From: Caenorhabditis elegans
Taxonomy: Eukaryota; Nematoda; Chromadorea; Rhabditida; Rhabditidae
Assembly: GCF_000002985.6 (NCBI RefSeq)
Contig: NC_003281.10
Span: 1,984,001-2,048,000, forward strand
Reading direction: 5' to 3'
Length of the DNA stretch: 64,000 nucleotides
This document shows positions 1 to 8,580 of this stretch, one piece after another (position 1 is the first letter of the stretch; every line of letters begins with the position of its first letter). The notes beneath the pieces are model-generated. The model was not told the DNA's origin. It ran no database searches and saw nothing but the letters and a program-made list of their open reading frames with translations. The translations under genes were made by a program, and so were the position numbers.

Positions 1-780
1 TAGTTGAAAATTTGAAGTCCCGCCTAAAAATATTTGACTTTTTGAATTTCCCGCCGAAAAACATTCGAATTTTATTTTAAATTTCCCGCAAAAAATTATT
101 CGAAATTTAAATTTCTCGCTAAAAAATATTTGAAAATTTGAATTTCCTGCCAAAAATTTTGAATTTCCCGCTAAAAAATTTTCGAGATTTATTTTGAGTT
201 TCCCGCCGAAAAAAAATCTGAAAATTCGAATTTTCGAGTTTCCCGCCAAAAAAACAGTAGAAAATTTGAATTTCCCGCTAAAAAATATTTGAAAATTTGA
301 ATTACCTGCCAAAAATTTTGAATTGCATTTTGAATTTCCCGCTAAAAAATATTCAGAAATTTCAAATTTTCCGCCAAAAATATTGGTACGTTTGAATTTC
401 CCGCTAAAAATTTTTCGAAATTTATTTTGAGTTTCCCGCCGAAAAAAAATCTTAAAATTTGACTTTTTGAATTTCCCGCCAAAAAAGTATTTGAAAATAT
501 GAATTTCCCGCCAAATTTTGTTTTTTGAAAATTTCAATTTTCCGCCAAATTTTTTTTTCTGAAAATTTGAATTTCCCGCTAAAAAATATTCCAAAATTGG
601 ATTTTCCCGCTTAAAAAATATTTGAAAATTTTTGAAAAATTTCCAGAAAAAAAATATTTTTTAATTCTAATTTTCCACCAATAAAAAAAAAATATTCGGA
701 AATTTGAGCAAAATTTGAAAATTTGAATTGGCGGGAAACCTAAATTAAAAAATAATTTTTTGGCGGAAAATTCAAATTTC
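1..780. repeat. CCCGCC minisatellite block A (about 30-bp degenerate unit)
   Basis: This is a degenerate tandem array. Each unit is an AT-rich spacer (AAAATTTGAATT) followed by TTCCCGCC and AAAAAATATT, with a period of roughly 30 bp and many indels. Toward 720-780 the orientation flips to GGCGGGAAA. The block probably fills the first intron of the minus-strand peptide gene that starts at 941. Related blocks occur at 3025-3300, 30375-30525, 44070-45285 and 54405-54820. No coding signal is seen. Confidence 0.85.
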
Positions 781-788
781 ACACCAAC

Positions 789-941
789 TCACCCATTATT
801 CTTCCATATTCCAGCATTTGCATGTCCAAAATTCGGATCTACAGCAACGGAATCGTCTTTTTTCTCCGTGTGTGGTCCGACAGCTTCACAAATTACAAAA
901 ATCGCCAGAAAAACGGCGGAAATTATGAAAATCGACCGCAT
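789..941 (-). CDS. Small secreted peptide gene, first exon only (cut by the left window edge)
   Basis: The first exon begins at the ATG at 939-941 and encodes a strong signal peptide (MRSIFIISAVFLAIFVICEA) followed by about 30 residues ending HANAGIWKNNG. The coding part ends about 792, where a good donor (GG|GTGAGT) lies; the open frame runs on only to a TGA inside that donor. The next exon must lie left of the window, beyond the CCCGCC block. A TATA box sits about 40 bases upstream. A plus-strand relative at 2952-3432 shares the motif VAVDPNF-HAN--W-NNG and carries a Tyr-rich second exon, so this gene's missing exon is probably Tyr-rich as well. I do not recognise the family. A cuticle-associated or antimicrobial-type peptide is possible, but this is inference. 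Confidence 0.6.
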   Translation of the reverse strand: MRSIFIISAVFLAIFVICEAVGPHTEKKDDSVAVDPNFGHANAGIWKNNG

Positions 942-980
942 TTTCCGATTTTTGATAGCTAAAAATTCAAATTCCCGCCA

Positions 981-988
981 ATTTATAC
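981..988 (-). promoter_or_regulatory. TATA box of the minus-strand secreted peptide gene
   Basis: On the minus strand the sequence reads GTATAAAT about 40 bases upstream of the ATG at 941, in a GC-richer local context (CGGGGGTATAAATTGG). The spacing implies a very short 5' leader of about ten bases. Confidence 0.5.
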
Positions 989-1055
989 CCCCGAGGAATT
1001 GGGCATTTGGGGAACTTGATCTATGACTTTTTACTATTAGTTTGACAAATTCCAC

Positions 1056-1551
1056 GTATTTTTAGACAGGGAAGTCTTAGAAAGGGCAACGTATTTGGGG
1101 AATACCTAATGGATTTTTTTTATATTTTGTATTTTCATAAAGATACATTTCAACCAGATATTTTGGGCCCCGCCACGAATATGTTTTTTTTCCCGCTCAA
1201 AATTTATTGTTCAAAAAAAAAAAATTTTTCAAAAATTTCAAAAATTCATAACTTGGCTCATTTGCAAGATTTTTGCCTAGTTTTTGACTCAAAATTTAGG
1301 TGATAATTTGCACTATTTGGTAAATATATGTGGATTACGGTAACCGGAGATTTTCGTGGTAAGAGCCAGAGCCTAACTGGCTGAAATTTGAAAAATTTGA
1401 AAAAAATTCAAACCACAATAAAAATTGTTGCAGTTCTCTGCAAAATATGCCGGAAACTGTGCAAAACACAATAAACCATGGAAGCCTCCACGAGGAAATA
1501 AAAAACGAGAGTGCATAGAAATATGAGAGGTGGCAGAGAAAACATAGATAC
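1056..1551. other. Gene-free stretch between divergent candidate promoters
   Basis: AT-rich DNA with a degenerate copy of the dispersed CCCGCCACGAA-type repeat near 1165-1310. No open reading frame with splice support was found. Confidence 0.6.
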
Positions 1552-1559
1552 TATAAAAG
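1552..1559 (+). promoter_or_regulatory. Candidate TATA box (plus strand)
   Basis: TATAAAAG is followed at 1611 by an ATG in a CGGCATGG context (ATGGTCGCCTCTATTTTTTG). Downstream are plausible tiny exons with GT/AG borders (1611-1633, 1671-1677, 1733-1790). I could not join them into an open frame, because a TAA follows within about 17 codons. It may be a decayed gene or an upstream promoter for the candidate at 2396. Confidence 0.3.
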
Positions 1560-1827
1560 CCTCCGGGCTCCTCTCAACCACATTCATTCGCCTTTTTGGT
1601 AACCTTCGGCATGGTCGCCTCTATTTTTTGCTGGTATTTTTTAAAATATTTTTTTTGGAATTTTTCCAGCTGGATGGTAAGTTACTCTAAAATTTCTGGT
1701 ACCAAAAATTATCAAAAATTTCGAATTTTAGGCCAATAATGCTGGAAAAGAGACCTAAAACTTCCCCGTGGAGATCCTATAAAATATGGGTAATTACTTT
1801 TTTTTTTTTTCAAAAACTGGGAATTTG

Positions 1828-2105
1828 CAAAAAATGTGCAAAAAATGTGCAAAAATGTGCAAAAAATGTGCAAAAATTGTGCAAAAATGTGCAAAAAATG
1901 TGCAAAAAATGTGCAAAAATGTGCAAAAAATGTGCAAAAAATGTGCAAAAATGTGCAAAAAATGTGCAAAAAATGTGCAAAAATGTGCAAAAAATGTGCA
2001 AAAATTGTGCAAAAATGTGCAAAAAATGTGCAAAAAATGGGCAAAAAATGTGCAAAAAATGTGCAAAAAATGTGCAAAAATGTGCAAAAAATGTGCAAAA
2101 AAAAA
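1828..2105 (+). repeat. Tandem microsatellite, unit TGTGCAAAAA(A)
   Basis: About 25 copies of a 10- or 11-base unit (TGTGCAAAAAA or TGTGCAAAAA) occur head to tail. Occasional single-base variants are seen, such as TTGTGC and TGGGCAAAAAA. The mixed 10/11 period leaves all frames open, which creates spurious Cys-Ala-Lys-Asn-Val-Gln and His-Ile-Phe-Cys reading frames on both strands. The array lies in an AT-rich gap between small candidate exons. Confidence 0.95.
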
Positions 2106-2395
2106 ACAAGAAATTTCTAAACTTTGACAGTCAATATCTCGGCTGTATTGTATTTTTATAAAAAATGTTCAAATGATTAAATTCTTGAAAACATATTTTG
2201 CTATAGTTTTGTAGTTAAAATGTTTTGAAACCTTTCGAATGAAACAAGATATATGCGGACATGGTGCCTCGGAACTTCGTTTTACATTAAAAACCCAAAT
2301 TAAATATTTGAAAAATGAAATAATAAATTTTTTTTCAGAAGTGACATCGAAAACAACGCTCCAGTACTCTTCGACTGAGAGAAAAAGCTTGAAAA

Positions 2396-2709
2396 ATGGT
2401 GGTAAGTAGTTGCATAGAGCATTAAAATTTAGAAATTTATTTTCAGTACGACAGTGATTTTGTACGACAACTTCAAATATTTGATTTTCTCAAACTATAA
2501 AATTCAATTTCAGAAAAAAACTTACAACAAGACGCCAGGAGCATCGCAGTTGAATGATCTTCGAAAACCCGGTGAAACACATTTTTTGGTTAGTAATGCT
2601 CACTTTTCAAAATAATGCAACTTCTAAAAAAAAAATTCAGGAGCCTGGAATCACTGCCGCAGATAATTTTTTTCATTTTTTTTTTAAATTTTCATTTTTT
2701 TTTGAATAA
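2396..2709 (+). CDS. Unrecognised small protein candidate (49 residues, 3 exons)
   Basis: The model is exon 1 2396-2401 (ATGGTG), exon 2 2514-2588 and exon 3 2641-2709. It joins in phase to a basic peptide starting MVKKTYNKTPGASQLNDL and continuing RKPGETHFLEPGITAADN, with a Phe-rich end. All introns have GT/AG borders. The acceptor at 2338 (TTTTTTTCAG) could be a trans-splice site for a leader. The TAA at 2707-2709 overlaps an AATAAA poly(A) signal (2705-2710). There is no signal peptide. I recognise no family. The Phe-rich end may mean that the true stop or last splice differs. Confidence 0.35.
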
Positions 2710-2951
2710 ACCCTTTGTTCTGTAATCTAAATTTTTTTGAAATTATTTTTTTCGAAACTTTTCGAAACCCCCGCTAATTTTGTATCCGCAAGTGAGGAAT
2801 TTCCAAAAAAACACTTTTTTTTAAATTTTTTGGAAAATTCTTACCCCAGTCAGTTCAGAATCTTAGGCAGACAGACATGATGCATCGACAAGAAATTGCT
2901 AGTTTTAAAGATTTTTGACTGTTTTTTCAACTAAAAAAAAGAGAAAACAGT

Positions 2952-3432
2952 GGTGGTTGTGTGGCGGTAGATCCAAATTTTGAACATGCAAATCCTGAAA
3001 TGTGGAGAAATAATGGGTGAGTTGGTGGGAAATTTGAATTTTCCGCCAAAAAACTATGGTAAGTTTTGAAATTTCACAAAAAAATATTAATTTATTCTCT
3101 GGAAATTTTGAATGTTGGGAAATTTCCGCCTTTTTTCTATTTGTTTTTGGCGGAAAACTCGAGTTTTCAAATATTTTTTGGCGGGAAATTCAAATTTCCA
3201 ACTATTTTTTTGGTGGGAAATTTAAATTTTTAAATATTTTTTTGGTGGGAAATTTAAATTTTTAAATATTTTTTTGGCGGGAAATTCAAATTTCAAAATT
3301 TCCAGCAAAAAACGAGAGAAGCGATAAGGCTACTATCGAAGTTACTACAGAAGAAGATACTACTATCGTAGATATTATAACTACTACAGTAATTATTATT
3401 ATTATAACAATTACTATTACTACCACGGTTAA
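2952..3432 (+). pseudogene. Paralogue of the secreted peptide at 789-941, truncated and with an in-frame stop
   Basis: Exon A (2952-3016) encodes VAVDPNFEHANPEMWRNNG and ends at the same GG|GTGAGTTGG donor as the minus-strand gene at 789-941. After an intron filled with CCCGCC repeats, exon B starts at 3306. In the joined frame it reads a basic stretch (KKREKR), then TAA at 3325-3327, then an open Tyr-rich tail (GYYRSYYRRRYYYRRYY and on to HG) ending at TAA 3430-3432. AATAAA follows at 3462-3467. The signal-peptide part seen in the paralogue is missing, and the upstream acceptor (AAAACAG) is weak. The intact tail frame argues that the stop is recent, or that the splice site differs from my reading. 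Confidence 0.55.
3025..3300 (+). repeat. CCCGCC minisatellite block B
   Basis: GGCGGGAAATT(C/T)AAATTT units with ATATTTTTTT spacers fill the intron of the pseudogene at 2952-3432. Several near-identical 37-bp units occur around 3180-3280. Confidence 0.8.
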
Positions 3433-3461
3433 TTTTTGTTATTTTAATTTTAATTTTTTAA

Positions 3462-3467
3462 AATAAA
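3462..3467 (+). promoter_or_regulatory. Poly(A) signal AATAAA after the Tyr-rich pseudogene
   Basis: A canonical hexamer lies 30 bases after the TAA that closes the Tyr-rich frame. It supports this locus having been a transcribed gene. Confidence 0.5.
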
Positions 3468-4014
3468 GTTGCTCAATGTTGTCAAAAATTTTATTTTCAA
3501 AAAAAAATGTTTTAATTTTTTTTTGAAAAATCCATAACTACGCCAGTTTTCAAGATTTTTACTTGATTATGCACTTAAAATGTAGATAAATATTACAATA
3601 ACCAAAAAAAAATTCAGTTTAATTTCTGCTCATCAAACTACAGTAGGCAAAGGCTTTCGCGGCGGATCCTGAAGTTTTCAAAATCGTCGTAGTCCAATCA
3701 TGCTTGGCGTTGTTGGATAGGTCTCGGTGTGCTGGAAATGAATTTTAAAATAAAAACCAACAAATTTCAAATTTGCAATTTTAAATTAAATTTTTCAGAT
3801 GGAAAACTAGATTTTGAAGTTGGGGCGGGGGGTCAAAAAGTCAAAACAACGAAAAGTAGTGGAGACGCAGGTAGTTAGACACAACTTGTTACACTTTTAT
3901 TGTGTTAGTTTGAATCAAAAAATCACTAAATTTCAAGTTTTCTGAAATAATTATTTCTTATTTTTTGAAAAAAAATCTGAAAATTTTGATTTTTTCAGGC
4001 CAAAATTTTGAGCA
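3468..4014. other. Gene-free stretch
   Basis: AT-rich DNA with one dispersed-repeat copy around 3630-3700 (CTACAGTAGG, CGCGGCGGATCCTGA). Nothing else is recognised. Confidence 0.6.
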
Positions 4015-4405
4015 ATGAAGCTTCAAATTTTCTACTCAATTTTATTGATTTTTGTGGAATTTTTGGTGGATCCGAGTTCAAGGTGAGCGTTCAAACTTAT
4101 TTATTGATTTTTTTCAAAATTCAAAAAATAAAAAAATTAATTTTTTTTTCGAATTTTCAAAAAAAAATTAAAATTTTTTCTCCAAAAAAATTTCGTTCTC
4201 ACTCAATTTTTCTCAACTTTTTCGAATTAACAGTCAAAAAAACCAAATTTTCAGCTTATTTTCCTCTACAAATCGAAAATTTGACCCTAATCGCCCGACA
4301 ATGTCAAATCAGGGCCATCGGATGGGGTGGCCAGTACAGCAGAGAAAAGCCAATGAGGAAGTGGTGAATAGCCAGAGAAACACCGAGTTTTTGATAATTC
4401 ATTGA
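4015..4405 (+). CDS. Short secreted peptide precursor (72 residues, 2 exons)
   Basis: Exon 1 (4015-4082) encodes a clear signal peptide, MKLQIFYSILLIFVEFLVDP. Exon 2 (4255-4405) completes a hydrophilic mature part containing RKFDPNRPTMSNQGHRMGWP and VQQRKANEEVVNSQRNTEF before TGA. The junction AG|C keeps phase; donor AAG|GTGAGC and acceptor TTTTCAG are both canonical. AATAAA follows at 4432-4437. There are no cysteines, and the only dibasic-like site is RK, so it is neither an insulin nor an obvious amidated neuropeptide. It is probably a secreted nematode-specific peptide of unknown role. The gene model is well supported and the function is not. Confidence 0.7.
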
Positions 4406-4431
4406 GAAAAATCAATAATTTTTGAGATATT

Positions 4432-4437
4432 AATAAA
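4432..4437 (+). promoter_or_regulatory. Poly(A) signal AATAAA of the 4015-4405 peptide gene
   Basis: A canonical hexamer lies 27 bases downstream of the TGA at 4403-4405. Confidence 0.7.
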
Positions 4438-4540
4438 GGTTTTCACAATTCCAAGTTAAAAATCGAAGTTTGACCACTATTTTCGAGTTTCTTCTTGATT
4501 TTCTCCATTTTTAAGAAAAAAATTCGCAATTTACATAGTG

Positions 4541-4755
4541 GAAAACCTAAATTCAACCTTGGGGCCTCGAACTTACCTCATTTTTTTCTTTTCGATCCAT
4601 GGCCAAGGCTGTTACCGGCTGCGCCACGCGCGCGCTGGCCCCGCACTCTAGTTTTCTCTGCCCGCGTGGCGCAGTGGGTAACAGAGATGCCTTCGGATCT
4701 GAAATGAGAAAAAGGGGGGCAAGTTCGAGCCCCCAAGTGGGTTTTTAGGTTTTCT
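4541..4755. repeat. Foldback element built from two head-to-head tRNA-like sequences
   Basis: The right half reads like a tRNA: A-box GTGGCGCAGTGGGTAAC, then GGGGGCAAGTTCGAGCCCCC as a T-arm with a B-box. The left half holds the reverse complement of the same parts (GTTACCGGCTGCGCCACGCG and GCCTCGAACTT). The outer ends GAAAACCTAAA and TTTAGGTTTTC also pair. The whole forms a long imperfect hairpin. It resembles the element at 5997-6219. No ordinary tRNA cloverleaf with a good acceptor stem and anticodon loop can be drawn, so this is a tRNA-derived repeat and not a tRNA gene. Confidence 0.7.
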
Positions 4756-5996
4756 AATATGGGGATTCCGATTTTTCAGTTTAAAAATAACGAAAACCAA
4801 GTTGAAAACTACTTTTCTCACAGTTTTCCTTTTTTTTCCGGTTTTTTTGGATATTCAAGCACGTAATGTTCCCATTCAGGTGAACTACGTCTTAAATCTA
4901 ATAATCAACTTCCTGACGTCCGAGTTCCGGGTACTTATGCTGCTATTAATGCACACGCGGAAAGGGGTTCAAATTGCCGGAACCACCGGATTATCCTTGT
5001 GTTTTTTTTTCGTTTGTTATTGAATACATTTTTTGCTTATTTTTTATCTAAAAATAAAATTCTTAAAAATCTTGAAATAAAAAAAAAATCCAAAAAATTT
5101 TTGACATTTTTTTTTCAAAATTTTCAAAAAAAAAAAAAAACCAGCCCATTTTAAATATATATTTTAAGTACTCAAAATTATTCGAAACTGATCTACTAAC
5201 TTAAAACTTCCAAAAAAAATCAACTCCGAAAGTATCAAAAATCGCGAAAATTTTTGCTCGCGGAGCCCGTGGAGCAATAAAACTCAAAAAACATTCAAAA
5301 TCATCGCGGCAATGTTTTTATTAATCTATAACTCTTCCATTTCTCCCCCGTTCTTCTCAATTTCGCCCATTTTTTCCCCGTTTTTATGTTCCAGTGAGTG
5401 AGCTTCCATGATGTTCCCATGGGACCTCCCTTGATTCTATAGATTTCTCTTTATCTTTTTGCATCTTTTTCTCCTATTTTTCACATTTTTCAGGCATTTT
5501 TTCAAAATGAACGTTGAAAGGTTTTTAGTTTAAATTGAAAAAATTAAAAAAAAAATTTTGAATTTTTTTGGAATTTTTGGGTCTCAGCAAGAAAATTTTT
5601 TGATTACTGTAGTTATTGGAAATTAATTTTTTAAGTCAAAAATTGGTACTTTTCACTTGCCCTCTTCACCAGAAAAGCTCTAGAAAAAGCTCGGCTTCAG
5701 TTTTTTTCCCAAAAATCTTTTTTTTCTTCCAAATTTCGTATAAATTCATAACCCGTCACTTTTGACTTTCCTCATTCGTTTCACAAAACGTCAATTCATT
5801 TTAGTGTAGACGGGGCCGGCGGGTGTCCCCAAAAAAAGGTAATGCATTTTTGATTTTCTTTGGGGGCCCTGAGATAACACACTTTTTTATTATTAGAGAA
5901 AAAAACACTTTTTTATTAATTTATTTTTTCTTGAAAATCTAGTTTTCATGTTGATTTCACCAAATTTTAAGTCAAAAATTTGAAATCACCACTATC
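4756..5996. other. Gene-free stretch with one weak coding-like patch
   Basis: Mostly AT-rich. Around 4890-4990, after an acceptor-like CATTCAG, one frame is open and compositionally protein-like (ELRLKSNNQLPDVRVPGTY). I found no start exon or supporting splice partner and do not annotate it as a gene. A small GC-rich patch occurs near 5805-5835. Confidence 0.5.
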
Positions 5997-6219
5997 GAAA
6001 ACCTAAATCCCTATTCAGGACCTCGAACTTGGCTACATTTTTTCAGTTCAGAGCGCCAGGCATCCCTCTTACCGACTGCGCCATGCGCGCTCTGCGCCAG
6101 TGCCAAGTTGCGGGCGCGCGCTGCCGACATGGCGCAGTGGGTAAGAGGGATGCCTGGCGCTCTGAAATAAGAGAAATGCGCCAAGTTCGAACCTCTGATA
6201 GTGGATTTAGGCTTTCGAC
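5997..6219. repeat. Second tRNA-derived foldback element
   Basis: An almost perfect long inverted repeat. The left arm contains AGAGCGCCAGGCATCCCTCT and ACCGACTGCGCCATGCGCGC. The right arm contains the complement, with ATGGCGCAGTGGGTAAGAGG (A-box) and later AAGTTCGAACCTC (B-box). The outer ends are GAAAACCTAAATCC and GGATTTAGGCTTTC. The two arms pair over roughly 100 bases around a GC-rich centre. It has the same architecture as 4541-4755, so the pair defines a family. Confidence 0.75.
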
Positions 6220-8580
6220 CCCGGGGAATTCGAATTTTTCACTTAAAAATTCGTAAATTCTAGGCGGAAGTTTAAATTTTCGGTCGAAATGTTTCAATTC
6301 GTCATCATTAATGTCATTCTGATTTTCCGTCTGTCTGGATGTTTGATGATGACACAGTTTTTATGGCTCTTTAAGATTTATGGGCCGTTTATCTCTTTCT
6401 TTTGGCAATTTTCTCAAGTTGCCATCGAAAAATGTTTATTTGGGGTTTATGTTGGCTTTTTAAAGTTTTTCCTAAAAATTTTGAAATCCTTATCATTTTC
6501 GGACCCACTAAGACAATTTTCAAGCAATTTCTGATCCATTCGGTGTTTGCGTACTTTTGACACTACAGTACCCGCCCGCGAAAATTTAAAATGTTCGAAT
6601 TTTCGAGTTGGAGATCCAGAAAAATAGGCTTTAAGCTATTTTTTTGTGGTGAATCCATATTTTTTAATTTAAAATTTCAAAAATGTTTCTGAAATTTTAT
6701 TTTCAGATCCTTTTCGTTTTTGACCGGCGCCCTTGTCTTCCATAGATTGAATCATCGCCCCGTGCTTAATTTTTTTATTCGATCATGAAAATTTTTAATT
6801 CAAAACGTGCTGACACATACACACAAACAGAAACAGAAATTAATGCTCACGGAGCACGCGAAGAGAGGGGCCGGATGGCTGAGCAATTTGTGCAATTTCC
6901 GTCTTTTGAGCCCTCGCACAATGGTCAGATAAGGATGACCAGGGAGAATGAGCGGAGGAATAGAAAATGGGGAAGAAATCTATTTGGAAAAAAATTTCAA
7001 TTGGAATTTGGGAAACTTTGTTTTCGAAAAAAAATTTTGGAAAAAAAAAATTTTTTTTGAGTCCATATTTTTGCCCCGGTTACTGTACTTAATAGAACGA
7101 AATTTAATAAAAATTATTTTTCAAACATTATTCAAATATTTATCTACATCTTAAACAAAAAACTAGCTAAAAATCTCCAAAATTGAAAATGTTATGGATT
7201 TTCGAAAATTGTCAAATTTTCCAACAAAAATTTTTTTTCTCAAAATTTGATTTTTAGTGCCAATTTTTTAGGACCCTATAATTTTTGTCTCGAAAAGCCA
7301 ATTCTCCAAAAAATCTCACATCACCCCTAGAATGTTGTTCGTCATCCTGCAAACCCTACAATTTCCTTTTGTTTTCTGGTGAAAATTATAGGCTTCTGGG
7401 TAGATAATTTGGTAATTTACTTGGTAAGGAAATTACTTATAAATGACGTTTTTTAAATAATTTTGATATCATTATTTCCTATAAAAGTGCAAATTTTTGA
7501 ATATTTGAATTTTTTTGAATTCGCGAAAAATATTGAAAATGGACAAAGTTACGGATTTTCAAAATTTTTCGAAAATCGTTACTAATTTCAGTTTTTTGTT
7601 TCTACTGTAAATTTCTCAATTTTGTTCCCAGCTCAAAAATTTTAACATTTTCAAATTTAGCACTTTAAGGGCTTTCAAATGACCCCCATCATAACTAGAC
7701 TCCGCCCATTTTGAAATCCGCGCATCCCATGCGCCTTTAAACAATGTATCTTCGTGGTGAGACCCTAAAACTTTACAATGAACGGAATATAGGCATGATC
7801 ATACGTTTTTAAAAGCTCTCAATGAGATAAATTCAACAATTTACATTGCAAAGTGATTGGTGGCCTAACTAGTGATTTCTAGGCCACCGAACAGGGGGGG
7901 GGGGGGGGCTTTCTAGTCTTTCTAGAAAGCTAGAGGAAAACTCGATTTTGGGGTTTGAGGGGGTTGTGAAACTGAAAAAATAGATAATTGGAAGTAAAAA
8001 CTTCAAAAATTTAGAAAAAATCACAAAAATTGGATTCGAAATTTTTTTTCAAAATTATTTAAAAAAAAATTTAATTCGAAAATTTTCTGAAAAAAAATTT
8101 TTTTTCTCAAATTTTTTCTAATTGATTTCTTGCACATTATCGATGATTTTTCACCGTTTTAAGCTTTTTTTGAAGCTCCAAACTCGTCATTTTTGGTGTC
8201 TCCAGTGCTGTGAAGCTTCACTTGGCTCTCATCCAATTTGTTCCAATTTTCCGTCCACTTTTTCTCTCTGCGCTTCACTTTTTTTGGCATATATATATAT
8301 TTTTTTTGTACCCCAATGTCTATTTGTTATGTCATTTGTCATCGCTTGTAGGCTCCGCCCCTTTCTCTCTCTCTCTGACTCACTTTTTGTTTAACCGAAT
8401 GTATGTTTTTTGTTTGAAGACGTCAGTCTTCTGGAAGAGAATAAGAGATTTTTTCGTCTATATATATTCTATTCAAAAGTGTCTCTGGCTTCTTTTCTGA
8501 AAATTTATTGGCTTTAGGAGAAAAAAGATTTTTGAAAAAATTTTTTTTTTTTGGATTTTTTAAAAAAATTTTCTCTATTC
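6220..8580. other. Gene-free stretch
   Basis: No spliced gene could be assembled on either strand. It contains homopolymer-rich DNA, a dispersed repeat near 7680-7910 carrying the paired motif GGTGGCCTAACTAG / CTAGGCCACC, and a 15-G tract at 7894-7908. The open frames at 8122-8500 are Ser/Phe/Leu-rich and lack splice or codon support. Confidence 0.55.
7894..7908 (+). repeat. Poly-G tract (15 G)
   Basis: Fifteen consecutive G in an otherwise AT-rich region, just after the GGCCACC half of a repeat. Confidence 0.95.

Noticed and set aside
1712..2161. Overlapping open frames on both strands of 94-140 residues, Cys/Lys- or His/Phe-rich
   Set aside because: They are produced by the 10/11-bp TGTGCAAAAA(A) array, which has no stop in several frames; there is no start context, splice site or protein-like composition.
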